NCBI GenBank assembly: GCA_024734555.1
Contig: JANPWX010000254.1
Span: forward strand, 184,959-248,958
Origin: Trochalopteron elliotii
Taxonomy: Eukaryota > Chordata > Aves > Passeriformes > Leiothrichidae
DNA length: 64,000 nucleotides
Direction: 5' to 3'
The notes beneath the pieces are model-generated. The model did not search any database. It was not told where the DNA came from and saw only the letters and a list, made by a program, of their open reading frames with translations. A program made the translations under genes and the position numbers. The stretch's first letter is position 1; each line of letters starts with the position of its first letter. Positions 13,881 to 24,790 of the stretch are shown here, in pieces.

Positions 13881-15946
13881 AATTCCTGTCTGCCACTATG
13901 GTGGGTAACTCCTTTATCCTGTGACATCAGGTTCAAACAGACTAACAGGCACAAAAATTAAGTCATCATGCTTGAGAACCAAGCCAAGAACTCTTAAGTC
14001 ATCCTTGTCCTCTATATTTGAACAAACCTCTGAACTTTGTATTTTTCAGTTAAGGTTGGGGTAAAGCCCTAAAGTTGCTATACGATGTTGTGTCGAATGT
14101 TGTCTCTATGTAACAAAATATACCAAACTTTGATTAAATGCTTTATTATCACTGCACTGTCTTAAATAAACATACGACAAAGAAAATTATTCTGACTTTT
14201 TTTCCCAAGAACATGGTAATGGTCAGAAAAGGTCAATTATACCTTGTTTAAGCTAGTTGGTAAGGGTGATCAAAGTAGCACTTGTCTCCAGGTGGTGATA
14301 GAAAGCAAAAAAAAAAAAAAAATAAGAACTTAGAGAAAGAAGCAGATTTCTTCAGAGTCCTGCACTTGACCCATATGGACAAACTAGAATAGAAGAGTAA
14401 GTGCTGTAAGGTTCTTATCAGGGGGCTGCATTTTGCATGCCTTTGAAATGTGATGGAGCTTTTTTTTTCTCTTATTTGAAGGGAGAATGTTGCCAAAACA
14501 GGTACTGTAAAATTAATTGAGTACAATATTTGCCAGTTGTGATGCCCAGACTGACTTCCAAAATTTATTTAAAGGAGTAGTCACTGGGAAATTGCCAAGG
14601 TCTCAAAACATTTTTCTTCTTAACTTCATAAACAATTGTCATCTCATGTCTTATTTTTTTAGCTACAGTTTGCTATTTCATAGAGGAAATGATTAGTGAT
14701 ATCATGCATCATTAACTGTGTGGCTGAAGTTTAAGCCTCAGACATAGTGAGCCAAATTAATTTTTAGTGTAGAACTACAGACTCCAGCATTTTACTTGTG
14801 GAGCCAGCAGAGTCTGAAATCACACAGAAAGTATTGATTTTAGTTCCCCCAAGAATGGTGTGTCTCATGTACTTCTACTGTTATCTCCTGCTGATTCATC
14901 AGAAATGGCTTTCAGGGAGTTCAGCCTTTTTGGCAGAGGACACTTTTTGATTTAGTGGTAATAACATGCATAGGTATTTATAACATGCCCAGAACCATAA
15001 TGCTTTAATGCTTGAATAAATCACTAACTAGAATTTTCTCTTTCTTTTCCTTTTTTGCAATACAAAGCAAATTAAGATACTTGGGTGCAATGTCTATGAA
15101 AGCAATCAAAATAAGTATTATGCTAATACTGGGCAAAATGACTTTGTGATTTTTTTAATACACATTTTTCTAATCTGAAATTTAAGGATATCCTGCCAAA
15201 ACACAATGAATCTTCAAAATACTTTGGATTTGTCATTGTTCCAATTTTTCTGCTCTTCTTTGAACTCCTATTTTAAATTAAAAACTTAAAACTGACTTGT
15301 TAGGTCACTGTTGGTTGAACCACAGTATTTATTATTGAGTGGAGTCAGATGACCACAATGACCTGGAGATTTGATAGTTCCTGACTTTTCAGTAAAAAAT
15401 CCTCAGACTCTTGAAACTCTCTGTGGAAACCATCTTCTGTGAATTGTTCATTAGACTTACGTTTATCATGTAGAGAACCAGGGAAAACAGTTTGAATCAT
15501 TATTATGTGTGACCACCATTTCACTTTTCTTTTTGGCTGGACCCATTATTACTCACTCCTATAAATTAACTTAGGGGACAGTTCACAGCTGACTTCTTTT
15601 CTTTGAACAAAACTCCTTTAAGGTCCTTGACACTCATTGATGAAATAGCTAACTCTCTGCCATAATGTCCTTGATTTTAATGATACATTAATGGTACTTT
15701 CTCATTAATGATCCCTCTATTACACCTCTCCATACTTTCTCTTTATTATTTTGTTATCCCCTTAAGTCACAGCCAATGTTGAGATAAGATCCCAAGGCTT
15801 CAATTGGAATAATACCTCTAAAGACAATTTCAGGAGCCCCAGATAAGTCAGAAGATTCTCACTCAATGAGTTTAGCATTTTATAGGAAATTGGTATTTAG
15901 CAATTTAGCAATTAAATATAAAGATTAAAATATAAGTAAAGGAAAG
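13881..15946. other. Intergenic DNA between two LTRs, no gene seen
   Basis: No internal retroviral coding sequence lies between the two flanking LTRs, and they belong to different families, so this is not a provirus interior. Short A and T runs occur, for example 14307-14322. Nothing else was recognised. Confidence 0.5.
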
Positions 15947-16617
15947 CTACCATGTTGGGGTGCGTATCTCTTTGGTCAGCCCGCTGTTCGGCTGGACCAC
16001 CTGGTAGCTCTGATACACCTCAACAGAACCGATTTGTGAGTTCTTGGCTCTGCAGCACCTCGACTCTCGCTGTCACGGCCGTGGTGTAAATGAAAGAGGG
16101 GACTCTTGGAGGTTCGGGGAACAGAGGTTTATTTGGGGGTCACAGGGGAACCCCTTACCTCAGGCCCAGTGCCTCAGGAGAGACTCCAGACCGGGGCTGC
16201 AGGGGGGTTTTGTCCAGGACAGGCTCAAGGGGTGGGTACAAACTACAGACCAATAAAACAAAGCAAAGCAACAAATGCCAACTGAATTACCCAACTACTA
16301 ACAAATCAAGGTGATTTGGGGAGGGGTCTCAGGGGAATCTGCCAACTGCTGGCCAAATCTCCTCAAAGGTTCTGGACCTTGGAGATAGGGACTCAGTGAT
16401 GGACAGAGGGAAGAAGGATACATTGGAGAGGATGGGCAGGGATCATCATGGGGAAAGGACCAATAGGAAACAGTCTCTGGGCAAAGACCAGAGAGGCATA
16501 ACAACCCTTATCAACTTATGATAAGAGAAAATTCCAAGACAAGGGGCCCATAAAACTAAAACTATACTAAACTTAATAAAACTTTTTAAAACAAAATCCT
16601 ACAACCCCACACTACCA
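15947..16617 (-). mobile_element. Solo LTR with perfect 6-bp target-site duplication
   Basis: The LTR occupies 15953-16611 (659 bases). It is bounded on the plus strand by TGTTGGGG and CCCCACA, giving TG...CA ends with terminal inverted repeats. Both outer flanks are CTACCA (15947-15952 and 16612-16617), a 6-bp target-site duplication as made by alpha/beta-like (class II, ERVK-type) integrases. The antisense AATAAA at 16128-16133 places the element on the minus strand, with about 175 bases of R-U5 after the poly(A) signal. About ten CpGs survive, nine of them in the 170 bases at the LTR 3' end, which suggests a fairly recent insertion. No internal retroviral sequence remains, so this is a recombined solo LTR. 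Open frames at 16044-16314 and 16298-16504 lie inside it and are not genes. Confidence 0.85.
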
Positions 16618-18815
16618 CTTACAAGAAAATTGACTTAATTAAAACAAAGCATTTCAGTGTTATTTTACTAAAAGTCCAATGATTCAGTTTGTCTTCTTAT
16701 AAGTGTCAACCTTACCATGGAACTTTCTGATAAGCTACAGTTGGTTACATTACTGGCAAAACAAGTATTAAATTGATAATCAATTTTTATATTGATATTC
16801 AAGTTTTACACTCAATACTATTAAATATTTCATTCAAATATTATTAGAATGGAACAGAATTTTTTTTTATTATTAAATTCCATCTTTTTTTTTATCCTCA
16901 CTCTATTCACTTACTAATTTTTTTCAGAGGTCATTAGCCTAATAGTTGTTTTTTCCCTATAGCTTCATTTATGTTTTCCTATACAGATATAAAAGGTTTT
17001 TTTAAGTGTTTTTACACTTTCTGTGAATTCTTATCTTCACATTAAAAAAATGAATTAACTGCACACACTGATGTTTCTGTTAATGACATACAAAACCCAA
17101 GCAGAATCAGAAAATGTTGTTAACAAAAAAATGCATGCAATTTTACTCTCATCATTATTACAGCAAATGTTATTTACATTGTACTTTCTGTCTAATAGCA
17201 CCCAAAACAACTTCAGTATTTTTCAAGATCCAAACAAAGGCGCTTATGCAGCAGAGCCTATAACCAGGAGCAAATTTGATCAGCCCCAAGTGTGGGATGA
17301 GGACAGGTTGAGATGTAGAAGTGAAGGGAGATGATGTTGTCTCCCAGCTCTCCAGCCTACCTGTAAGTTCCATGTGTACTCATTTTCCAGACCAAAGTAT
17401 GAGTTATCATTCATAATATGCTGGGTCATGGATATTTAAGAAAAAAAAACAACAATTAATTGAATTAGAGAGAGATGAATTCAGAACAAACTGGGGACTT
17501 TGATGGATTTGTAACCATTGGGAAAGCAAGAATGAAGAATAAAAAAAGAACAATTTGAAAGAGTAACTTGGAACTGGTGATTTGTTAGCTAACACTTAAA
17601 AAGAGCTTTTAGTTGACTGTCATTTTATTTTGCACAGGGGTGATAATACATTAAACTTTTATTTTGGGAGCCCTAACATTTGAGAACCTTTACATAACTT
17701 CCATGTTTTGGGATGGTACAAGGATATGGAGCTGTAAAGGGATTTCAGGGAGTGGGGCACATGTTACCTTTGCATCTCTGTGTCTGCCATTGAGGATTAG
17801 TCCCACTCTTACACATCTGCCAGGGTCACACATCTCTAACATCTTCTGGCCCTCCTCCATGTGCCCATATTCCCTTGTATTCCCAGTGGAAACCAGTCTA
17901 ACCACTAATTGAATAATGAAGCAGAGACTCTATAAATTTAATTGAGATTTTAACAGGCCAGGTAAAGATCTGAGCAGAGGTGACAAGTCTGTTCTTATAA
18001 CAGTTGAAAGGGCTCACTTGTGGAAGCTCCTCACACATGCCCTGTGGATTCTGCAGCTGATGAGATTTATGTATTTATACTTGCTGAAAGCATATCTACC
18101 AGTATTTAACAGGATTCTTTGCTTGCTCCCTATAAATCTTCCTAGTAGATTTTAGCCTCTTGGGGAGCATTAAGGACTGAGGTTTGAAGATGGAAATGAA
18201 GACTTTCAAGTGTAGAAGTCTACGGAGTATATTTGAAATGGAACTGGAAATGTGTTTTCCATGTCTGATTTTGTGCCATTATGCTGATGCATGGAACTAG
18301 AGTTTTTGACTGGACTAAATGTACCTTCTCAAAGAACTTTCCTGAAAAGTTATCATTTTAATTCCTGGTCACCGGAAGTTATCACCAGACCTGTTAGTAA
18401 ATTTATATTTACTATATAAATAGGGAAAAAGAAAACGTGATGTAGAAAAAAGTGAACCTGAAAGTCTCAGAAGCTCTTCCTCTATGAAAAGCCCTGCAAT
18501 ATAAATTTTTTAAAGATACTTGGGAAATATCTGTGAACAGTTGCAGTGTAAAAGCTGAAGTTGTCACCTATTTACCCAAACCTGTGTAATATTAAGAGCA
18601 AACTTCTGAATAAGAACACTTAAGGACAGACTACGCTCAAAACTCTTACACCATAAATATTTTGTGTCTATTCCCAGTCTATTCTCCTTACAGAGTTGTG
18701 CATGTCATGTGAATATTCAAGTTCGAGTTAATAATGGTCCATGATGATTTTTGCATCTACCTGCTAGCATGACATTGTTGTGCTGCTAGGTACCTACAGT
18801 AGCTGGGAGAAGAAA
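16618..18815. other. Intergenic DNA, no gene seen
   Basis: AT-rich sequence with T runs around 16861-16890 and short frames below 90 codons. None resembles a known protein. No CR1 or LTR words were recognised. Confidence 0.5.
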
Positions 18816-19260
18816 AGGGAAGGGAAGGGAAGGGAAGGGAAGGGAAGGGAAGGGAAGGGAAGGGAAGGGAAGGGAAGGGAAGGGAAGGGAAGGGAAGGGA
18901 AGGGAAGGGAAGGGAAGGGAAGGGAAGGGAAGGGAAGGGAAGGCAAGGCAAGGCAAGGCAAGGCAAGGCAAGGCAAGGCAAGGCAAGGCAAGGCAAGGCA
19001 AGGCAAGGCAAGGCAAGGCAAGGCAAGGCAAGGCAAGGCAAGGCAAGGCAAGGCAAAGCAAAGCAAAGCAAAGCAAAGCAAAGCAAAGCAAAGCAAAGCA
19101 AAGCAAAGCAAAGCAAAGCAAAGCAAAGCAAAGCAAAGCAAAGCAAAGCAAAGCAAAGCAAAGAAAAGAAAAGAAAAGAAAAGAAAAGAAAAGAAAAGAA
19201 AAGAAAAGAAAAGAAAAGAAAAGAAAAGAAAAGAAAAGAAAAGAAAAGAAAAGAAAAGCA
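18816..19260. repeat. Four-block pentanucleotide satellite (AGGGA/AGGCA/AAGCA/AAGAA)
   Basis: This is an uninterrupted run of 89 five-base units. They fall into four pure blocks: 25 AGGGA units (18816-18940), 23 AGGCA units (18941-19055), 21 AAGCA units (19056-19160) and 19 AAGAA units (19161-19255), followed by one final AAGCA. Each block differs from the next by exactly one substitution, and block borders are sharp with no mixed zone. The plus strand is purine-only in the first and last blocks. As circular permutations the motifs are AAGGG, AAGGC, AAAGC and AAAAG. The AGGGA block has regularly spaced GGG runs and could form a G-quadruplex or triplex. All long open frames across it (up to 180 codons on either strand) are translated satellite and not genes. 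Confidence 0.98.
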
Positions 19261-20489
19261 CAAGACAAACCTGTAGGCATAAAACATGCCCATAGTCAAC
19301 CGAATAAAATATTTCTGGAAGGATGTCTTCAGAACTGTTTCCTTTTCTTAGATTAAAAAATGATTAAAAATTCAGTGACAGCCCAATTAGATCTGTGTAA
19401 CACAGGCTTTGATCCCAGGTAGATATTATCCTAAGCAGTAGCTACAACAATAAAAAATTAAATAATAATTTCCATGTATGCTTTTAAATTCTGCCTTTTG
19501 GTGCTTTTCCTTGTGTCTCCTCATATCCATCCAGACACCACAGTTTGTCTGGTCCTTTTCTGGAGCTGGAAGAGACTGGGGGTAGTTGGGAAACAACATC
19601 CTCCTCCTCCTCCATTGCTCCTTCCCACAGTCACAGCTTAGGTGAATTGGTCCAAAAGAGAAAAACAGGCCTGCCATCACCTAGTCATTGTAAACTGAAT
19701 GAATTTTCACAATAAAGAAATTGCTTTTCCTTTCTCACATACTGATTTTCTTTCAGTCTTGCTGATTTACTTTTATGCATCTCTCATCAAGCTATTAAAC
19801 GCCATAATAATTTTTTTTGTATGGTGAAGATGTATTACTGACACTGGAGAGGAAGAGAATCCCTCTTTTCTAATTGATGCTGTAAAATATAGTAAACAGG
19901 ATGATGCATTAAACTTTTTTGTGAGAGAAAGACCTTCTTTATGAATAATGCATTAGGCTTTAGTTAAAGCATATGGATTTTATTTGCTTTTTATTAACTT
20001 ACTACATTTGACACTGTTTCTGCATTTCCACACCCCTTCTCCCCATGGGAATATCTTCTAATAAGGCATTTCATAAAATCTATGATTTCTCTCTTTTTTC
20101 CCCTTTAAGAAGCTCTAGATGCAAGGCAAATGCTTTGTTATTGCAGAAGTAGCTTGTTTACATCCCCTGGGTGGGAACTGCTTGCTATGGAACATTTTAA
20201 ATTCATTTGCATCTATATCAAAGATCACCTCATTGCTAAAGCTTTGTGCCTAACTTATAAAAATTATTCCTGTGCATAATATTTGCTGTTTTCTGGCACC
20301 CCTCTAGAGTTTTTAAGGTGTGTATGGCCTTTTATGCACACAAGTATAATAAAAGGGGTATGGTGGTGGGGGTTTTGTCACTCGTGCCTTTGAAAATAGC
20401 TCTTGTTACTTATGTTTTTCAGTAGTGCACTGCTGTATTTGAGCCTTTGACACTATTGAGCTGATCACTGTTAGGCCTGTCTGTGCTTT
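19261..20489. other. Intergenic DNA, no gene seen
   Basis: AT-rich sequence. The stretch around 19860-20010 repeats 'gatgcatta'- and 'aatgcatta'-like homeobox motifs and has a texture that may indicate conserved non-coding DNA. This is inference only. Confidence 0.45.
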
Positions 20490-20850
20490 CATGGAATCAT
20501 AGAACGGCCTGGATTGAAAGGAACTTTAAAGATCATCTCATTCAAACCCCCTGCCATGGGGAGGGGCACTTTTCACTTGACCAGGTTGCTCAAAGTCCCA
20601 TCCAACCTGGCCTTGAACTTTTCCAGGGTTAGGGCATCCACAGCTTCTCTGGGCAACTTGTGCCACAGCCTCACTGGCCTCAGAGCAAAGAATTTCTTCC
20701 CAATATCCAACCTAGACTTACTCTGTAAGAGTTTGAAGCCATTCCCCCTTGTCCTGTCACTCCAGGCCCTTGTAAATAGGCTCCCTTCAGGTACTGGAAA
20801 GCTGCAATTTTCTTCAGTGTGAATGATCTCAATTCTCTCAGCCATTTGTC
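20490..20850 (-). mobile_element. CR1 LINE fragment with intact 3' end
   Basis: A minus-strand CR1. The plus strand starts with the antisense terminal octamers 'atggaatcatagaa', followed by 'cctgccatggggagggg' and 'accaggttgctcaaag'. The minus frame 20573-20845 is still open for about 90 codons and reads as the C-terminal end of CR1 ORF2, with SDRTRGNGFKLL, RLDIGKKFF, LWHKLPREAVDAL and EKFKARLDG. It covers only the last part of ORF2 plus the 3' UTR, the usual outcome of incomplete reverse transcription, so it is not a functional gene. Confidence 0.93.
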
Positions 20851-22729
20851 TGTTTGTTACTCTCTGAGCAGTTCAGTTATTGCTGGATTTTACTGTCCCT
20901 ATCTGGAGTGAAGGTGGGATATGCTCCCACCACTTTACAGATATAACTTTTTATGAAGGTTACAGAGGTATGTGGTTGAGACAGACAGTGAAATCCTTCT
21001 CAGAAAATTCCCAATCTGCAATGATGGCAGAACAACCTCAATTTAAGTATATGAACAACCTTTGTTATGATTTATCATAAGAATATATGGTATCTATATG
21101 AGGCATGGGAAGCTTGCTTCTGTTCACATCATGGATTTTACTGCTTGGAAGGAGCAAACCTGCATTTAGGAATGGTCTTATTTCAAAGTGTTATTGCCTG
21201 TTAGACTGTGATTATCACTGTTTTAGGCCTTCTGACTTTCTCCATCAGAATATTCCTCCTTTAGCAGCTGTAGTCTACCTGACTGCTTCTGCTGTTCCTA
21301 AATAAAGAGAACCCAAGTGTCCAAATAATGGCCATGGAACCAACTGTAACTGCTTACCAACGTTTCAGAATTTTTCTTACTGTCAGTGTACAGGACTGAT
21401 CATGTATTCATCTATTTTGTCAAATAACAGTTAGATAGTTCTATGACTAAATTAATTTGTTTGAATTCCTCACTATGTGGACCTTTTCATGTGTTTTTTT
21501 GCCAAGTATCTTCATCACCGGCCTCGTAATGAAGATGTGAATGTGGCAAATAAACACAGAAAAATATAATGAGAAAACAGGAAAACCACAACCCCAGGTC
21601 AGGAAACAGATGTAGTAATAAATACATAATTTCACCAATTTCAATAACATATTTCAGTGATTAGTACAGTATTTGGGTGTAGTTTTTTCATGGGAGACTC
21701 GTATTAGGTCTGACTCGTCAGCTATTGGCATAAACAATTAAAAAACATAGCTCATTGCATTTGTGTAGCATGCCTCTTACAGCTCAGCAGTGTTGGTTGC
21801 AATTGGTTTGAAAGATCCAAGTGCATTGGAAATGTCTTTCTGTGCTTTGCACTGGCTTCCCAATTGGCATACAACCCAGCTGACCTAAAGAAAATTACAA
21901 ACATCTGTCTCTGAAGCAAGTTGCCCTTGGCGTTCTTACGCCCATGAAGTAAGCCTGCACTTCTGGGATACAACGGATGTTGAACCATGCTCTAAGAGTG
22001 ATTCCATTACTCTGCTGTTTGTTAAGGCAGCATTATGGTCATTAGTTCAGAAATTGATGTTGTAGAAGCCTAAAAGAGATGGGAGTAATTTGTATGTCTG
22101 CAACACAGATAGCCAGATAGCTGTGGAACCAACCATGGATTGCTGATAATAACAGCCAAGGATTGTTGGTGATAACACACTGTGAGAAAGGATGTGGCTG
22201 GAACAGGGGCCGTATGGAGGTAGGGCAGCACTTTTCTGGACAAACAACCTTATTCTGGCTCCTGGAGATAAGCACAACATAGCACAGCTCAGGAGTGAGG
22301 CTGAGAGGTGTGCATGTGTTGCAGCAGACCTCACATTAGGGATAGAAATGAGCCAAGACAGACACTCCTGTTTATCAGTGTGGAAAAAGGTGCCAGGTTA
22401 TTCTTCTTCACAACTCAGCCATGCTGACTCCAACTACTCTACAGCAAATTCCCACTGTAGGCTTTCCTTACAGACTCTGACTGTAGGCTCTAACAAAGCA
22501 GGCTCCAGCTGCAGACCCAGACTGACCACACAGCAGATCCCTCAGAGCAGCAATTCTCTCTCCCGTTTTGTCAGTCCTCTTGTCCCTATGGTTTAGACCT
22601 CCAGTTCCTTCTTCCTCAGGATCTTCCCCTGACTAGCCAAGGCACCACTCGTCCTTATTGGATATAGCTGTGATTCATCAGGGTTAAGGTCGCCTGCAAT
22701 CCCTTCTCCTCCATACATGGACTGTAGGG
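20851..22729. other. Intergenic DNA; possible old repeat at 22190-22640
   Basis: No gene is supported. The stretch 22190-22640 is less AT-rich and contains a 134-codon plus-strand frame (22192-22596) unlike any protein I know. Its texture resembles a decayed LTR, but I could not define ends or a poly(A) signal. Confidence 0.35.
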
Positions 22730-23115
22730 GGTGAACAAGCCCATCAAAGACCCTGAAGCCTCCAATTGCTTTCCAGAAAGGTCTGCAAGAATGGATTGTG
22801 TGTAGGACTAATTTGCATTGAAAGTGAGGACCTTGCCTCCAGGAAGAATTTATCTATAAAAAGGTATCCCACCAAGCCCAGTGTACTTGCTGTGTGCATG
22901 TCCCAGGATTCTGGACATCCCAGCTGGACCAACACAGGAGCCAGAACTAGTTTTTTTTCCCTCTGTTTCTTTGCTTATTTATTCCTCTCTCCCCCTCTTT
23001 AATTCATCTCTCTCTTTCTCCCTGTCCTGTCACCCAACCCATTACCCAAAACTCACCCTGTGTGTTTATGTGGGTGGTCCGGGACTAGTATTCATATTTG
23101 CTTGCCAAATCTGTA
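22730..23115 (+). mobile_element. Probable endogenous retrovirus LTR remnant, plus orientation
   Basis: A TATA-like box 'tataaaaagg' at 22855-22864 is followed by a downstream block with 'gacatcccagctggaccaac', a long pyrimidine-rich stretch (22950-23030) and 'accctgtgtgtttatgtggg'. This order (TATA, GGAC-rich leader, T/C-rich U5) is what I associate with avian LTRs. At about 23075 the string 'tggtccggga' faintly resembles part of a retroviral primer-binding site. Clear TG...CA ends and a target-site duplication were not found, so the limits are rough and the family is unassigned. Ordinary pyrimidine-rich DNA is the alternative. Confidence 0.35.
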
Positions 23116-23937
23116 ATTTACTGGTTAAATTTAGTAAGCTTTTGAGGACACTCTGACTTTTGTTGTTCCTTTTGACCACAAGCACCCACAAATCTCGGGT
23201 GCTCCCCTCATCAGGGATGGGACATTGCAGATGTCTGCTTGATTCTTTGATCTTGGCATCTGTGTGCGTCAGGCTGATAAAGAGCTGACTGTCTTTAAGC
23301 AGAGTAGCTCCTTAAAGGTACAACTTGGCAAACCTTATCTGCTCCAGTGAAAAGTTAATTACCTGCCAAAGCATTGTTTTTGCGTGAGATCAGCACACCC
23401 TGTTAAAAATGGGCTGGCAAAATTGATTATATTTCTTTGCTTAGTTATGAATTCTTCATATTTATTTGCTTATACTTTAATTTAAATGATCTAAAATCCC
23501 AAATTTAATTTTAGAAGGAAAATATATATTGTATAGAGCCATCTTCCTGCTGTTGTGTTCCTGCTAATTTCTATTTACTCACAGTGACTTTTTCACCTAT
23601 CTGTATCCTTCATATCTCTCTCTTTGGTTTCAAATACTTTACTTTATGTTTTTTTTCTGTATTTTTTGCCATTTTGGGAAAGATTGGGCCCTTGTGTACA
23701 TCAATTCAATAAGCAGGATTGTAACCCTGGAGAAAACAGGAGTATTGAATACCAGTCCATGGCGTATGATTTCTTGGCTTTCCACACATGAAATTGTGCA
23801 AAGACAAATAAGATTGTCTGATAATTGAGACACTGATAATCAGTTTCTAAAATCAAAACATGAGAACAAAGACAACCCTGAATTTTAGTTTAAAGGTCTG
23901 GGGGTTTTTATTAATTTCTATTTTCCTTTCTTATAGA
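23116..23937. other. Intergenic DNA with a candidate conserved non-coding stretch
   Basis: No gene seen. The part at 23240-23430 has balanced composition and motif-like words such as 'aaaagttaattacctgcc' and 'tgcgtgagatcagcacac', a texture often seen in developmental enhancers. It needs cross-species alignment. Confidence 0.35.
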
Positions 23938-24010
23938 GCAGAGTGAGAAGAGAGAAAAGGAAGGAAAAAAGAGAAGGTGAAAAAGAGCAAGTAGGGGCAG
24001 GGGGAGAGGG
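23938..24010. repeat. Purine-rich tract
   Basis: About 70 bases are almost entirely A and G on the plus strand (agaga, aagga and gggag runs), with only a few T and C interruptions. It is low-complexity DNA able to adopt non-B structure, and no gene is associated. Confidence 0.7.
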
Positions 24011-24694
24011 ACTGTTTCCAGATCCCCCAGCCAGTGGGATCTTTTCTCCTAAATTCATGTATCTCTCTGATGACAATGAGACAGTTAGCAATGCTTACCC
24101 ATTGTGTCTCAATTACACTGGCTGAAGACAAACAGGCAAAACTTCATTTTCAAATCCCTGATTTGATTAAGGTGTGCACCATGTTGCTTGTTTTTGTTTT
24201 TTTTTTCTTAAAATCCAAAAATAGCAGGAGTTATGCATTTAATTCCCTAAATGAAGTCTTTAGAGTGTACCTTAGGAAATGCATGTTTTGTATAATATAT
24301 TTGCTAGAAACATGTCATTGCAATGATGAATTTGGTTTAGTTTTTATCACTGCAGAATAAAGCTGCTTTGTGCATCTGTACCCAAAGTTCACAGGCACAG
24401 CAGCACCTTACACACTGGTTATATTAAACACAATAATATTCTGACACACAGCACTCAACAAAAAGAGAAGTCATTAACCTTGCAGTGATACTTGGAAAAA
24501 TATAATACTTCTTGGTCTAACATTTGATAACATAAAATCATTTCTGATTCTATTTTTAGAGGGCTGTTAGTGCTGAATAACTTGTTTATATAGTGATTTG
24601 CACACATAGGCTTGCTCTCAGCCATGTATTTTAGAGTAAAATCCACCATCAGAAAAACCCTGAAAGGTTTATAATTGCACCTATCTGCAAGCAT
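24011..24694. other. Intergenic DNA, nothing recognised
   Basis: Short chance frames only (for example 24034-24360). No repeat or RNA gene was recognised. Confidence 0.5.
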
Positions 24695-24790
24695 ATGAAC
24701 AGAGACACAGAAAGGTTATGACATGCCCAAGATTATGCAAGTCAGTCTGAAGAGCAGAAACAGAACTCAACTGGTAACACAGTCAGCCCT
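24695..24790 (-). mobile_element. MIR-like SINE fossil, antisense
   Basis: The plus strand reads as an antisense MIR core: 'agaaaggttatgacatgccc', then 'aagattatgcaagtcagt', then 'agcagaaacagaactc'. This order matches the MIR segment usually written as aggttaag-acttgcccaagg-tcacacagc-agtaagtggcagagc. Similarity is moderate, as expected for a very old amniote SINE. Neither the tRNA-derived head nor the 3' end is visible. Confidence 0.5.

Noticed and set aside
14030..14190. CpG-bearing stretch 'gctatacgatgttgtgtcg' with nearby AATAAA, considered as an LTR or mitochondrial insert
   Set aside because: No LTR ends and no recognisable mitochondrial gene words were found.
16044..16504. Three overlapping frames of 68-74 codons
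   Set aside because: They lie entirely within the solo LTR bounded by the CTACCA duplications.
18816..19260. Regular repeats considered as a CRISPR array
   Set aside because: There are no spacers; it is a continuous simple tandem repeat in a vertebrate-type genome.
18757..19299. Long open frames on both strands (up to 180 codons) with repeating FSFLF, LPCLA or GKARQ words
   Set aside because: They are translations of a pentanucleotide satellite; 5-base units keep several frames open at once.
22192..22596. 134-codon open frame
   Set aside because: The residue pattern is low in structure and matches no protein I know; the region looks like decayed repeat DNA.
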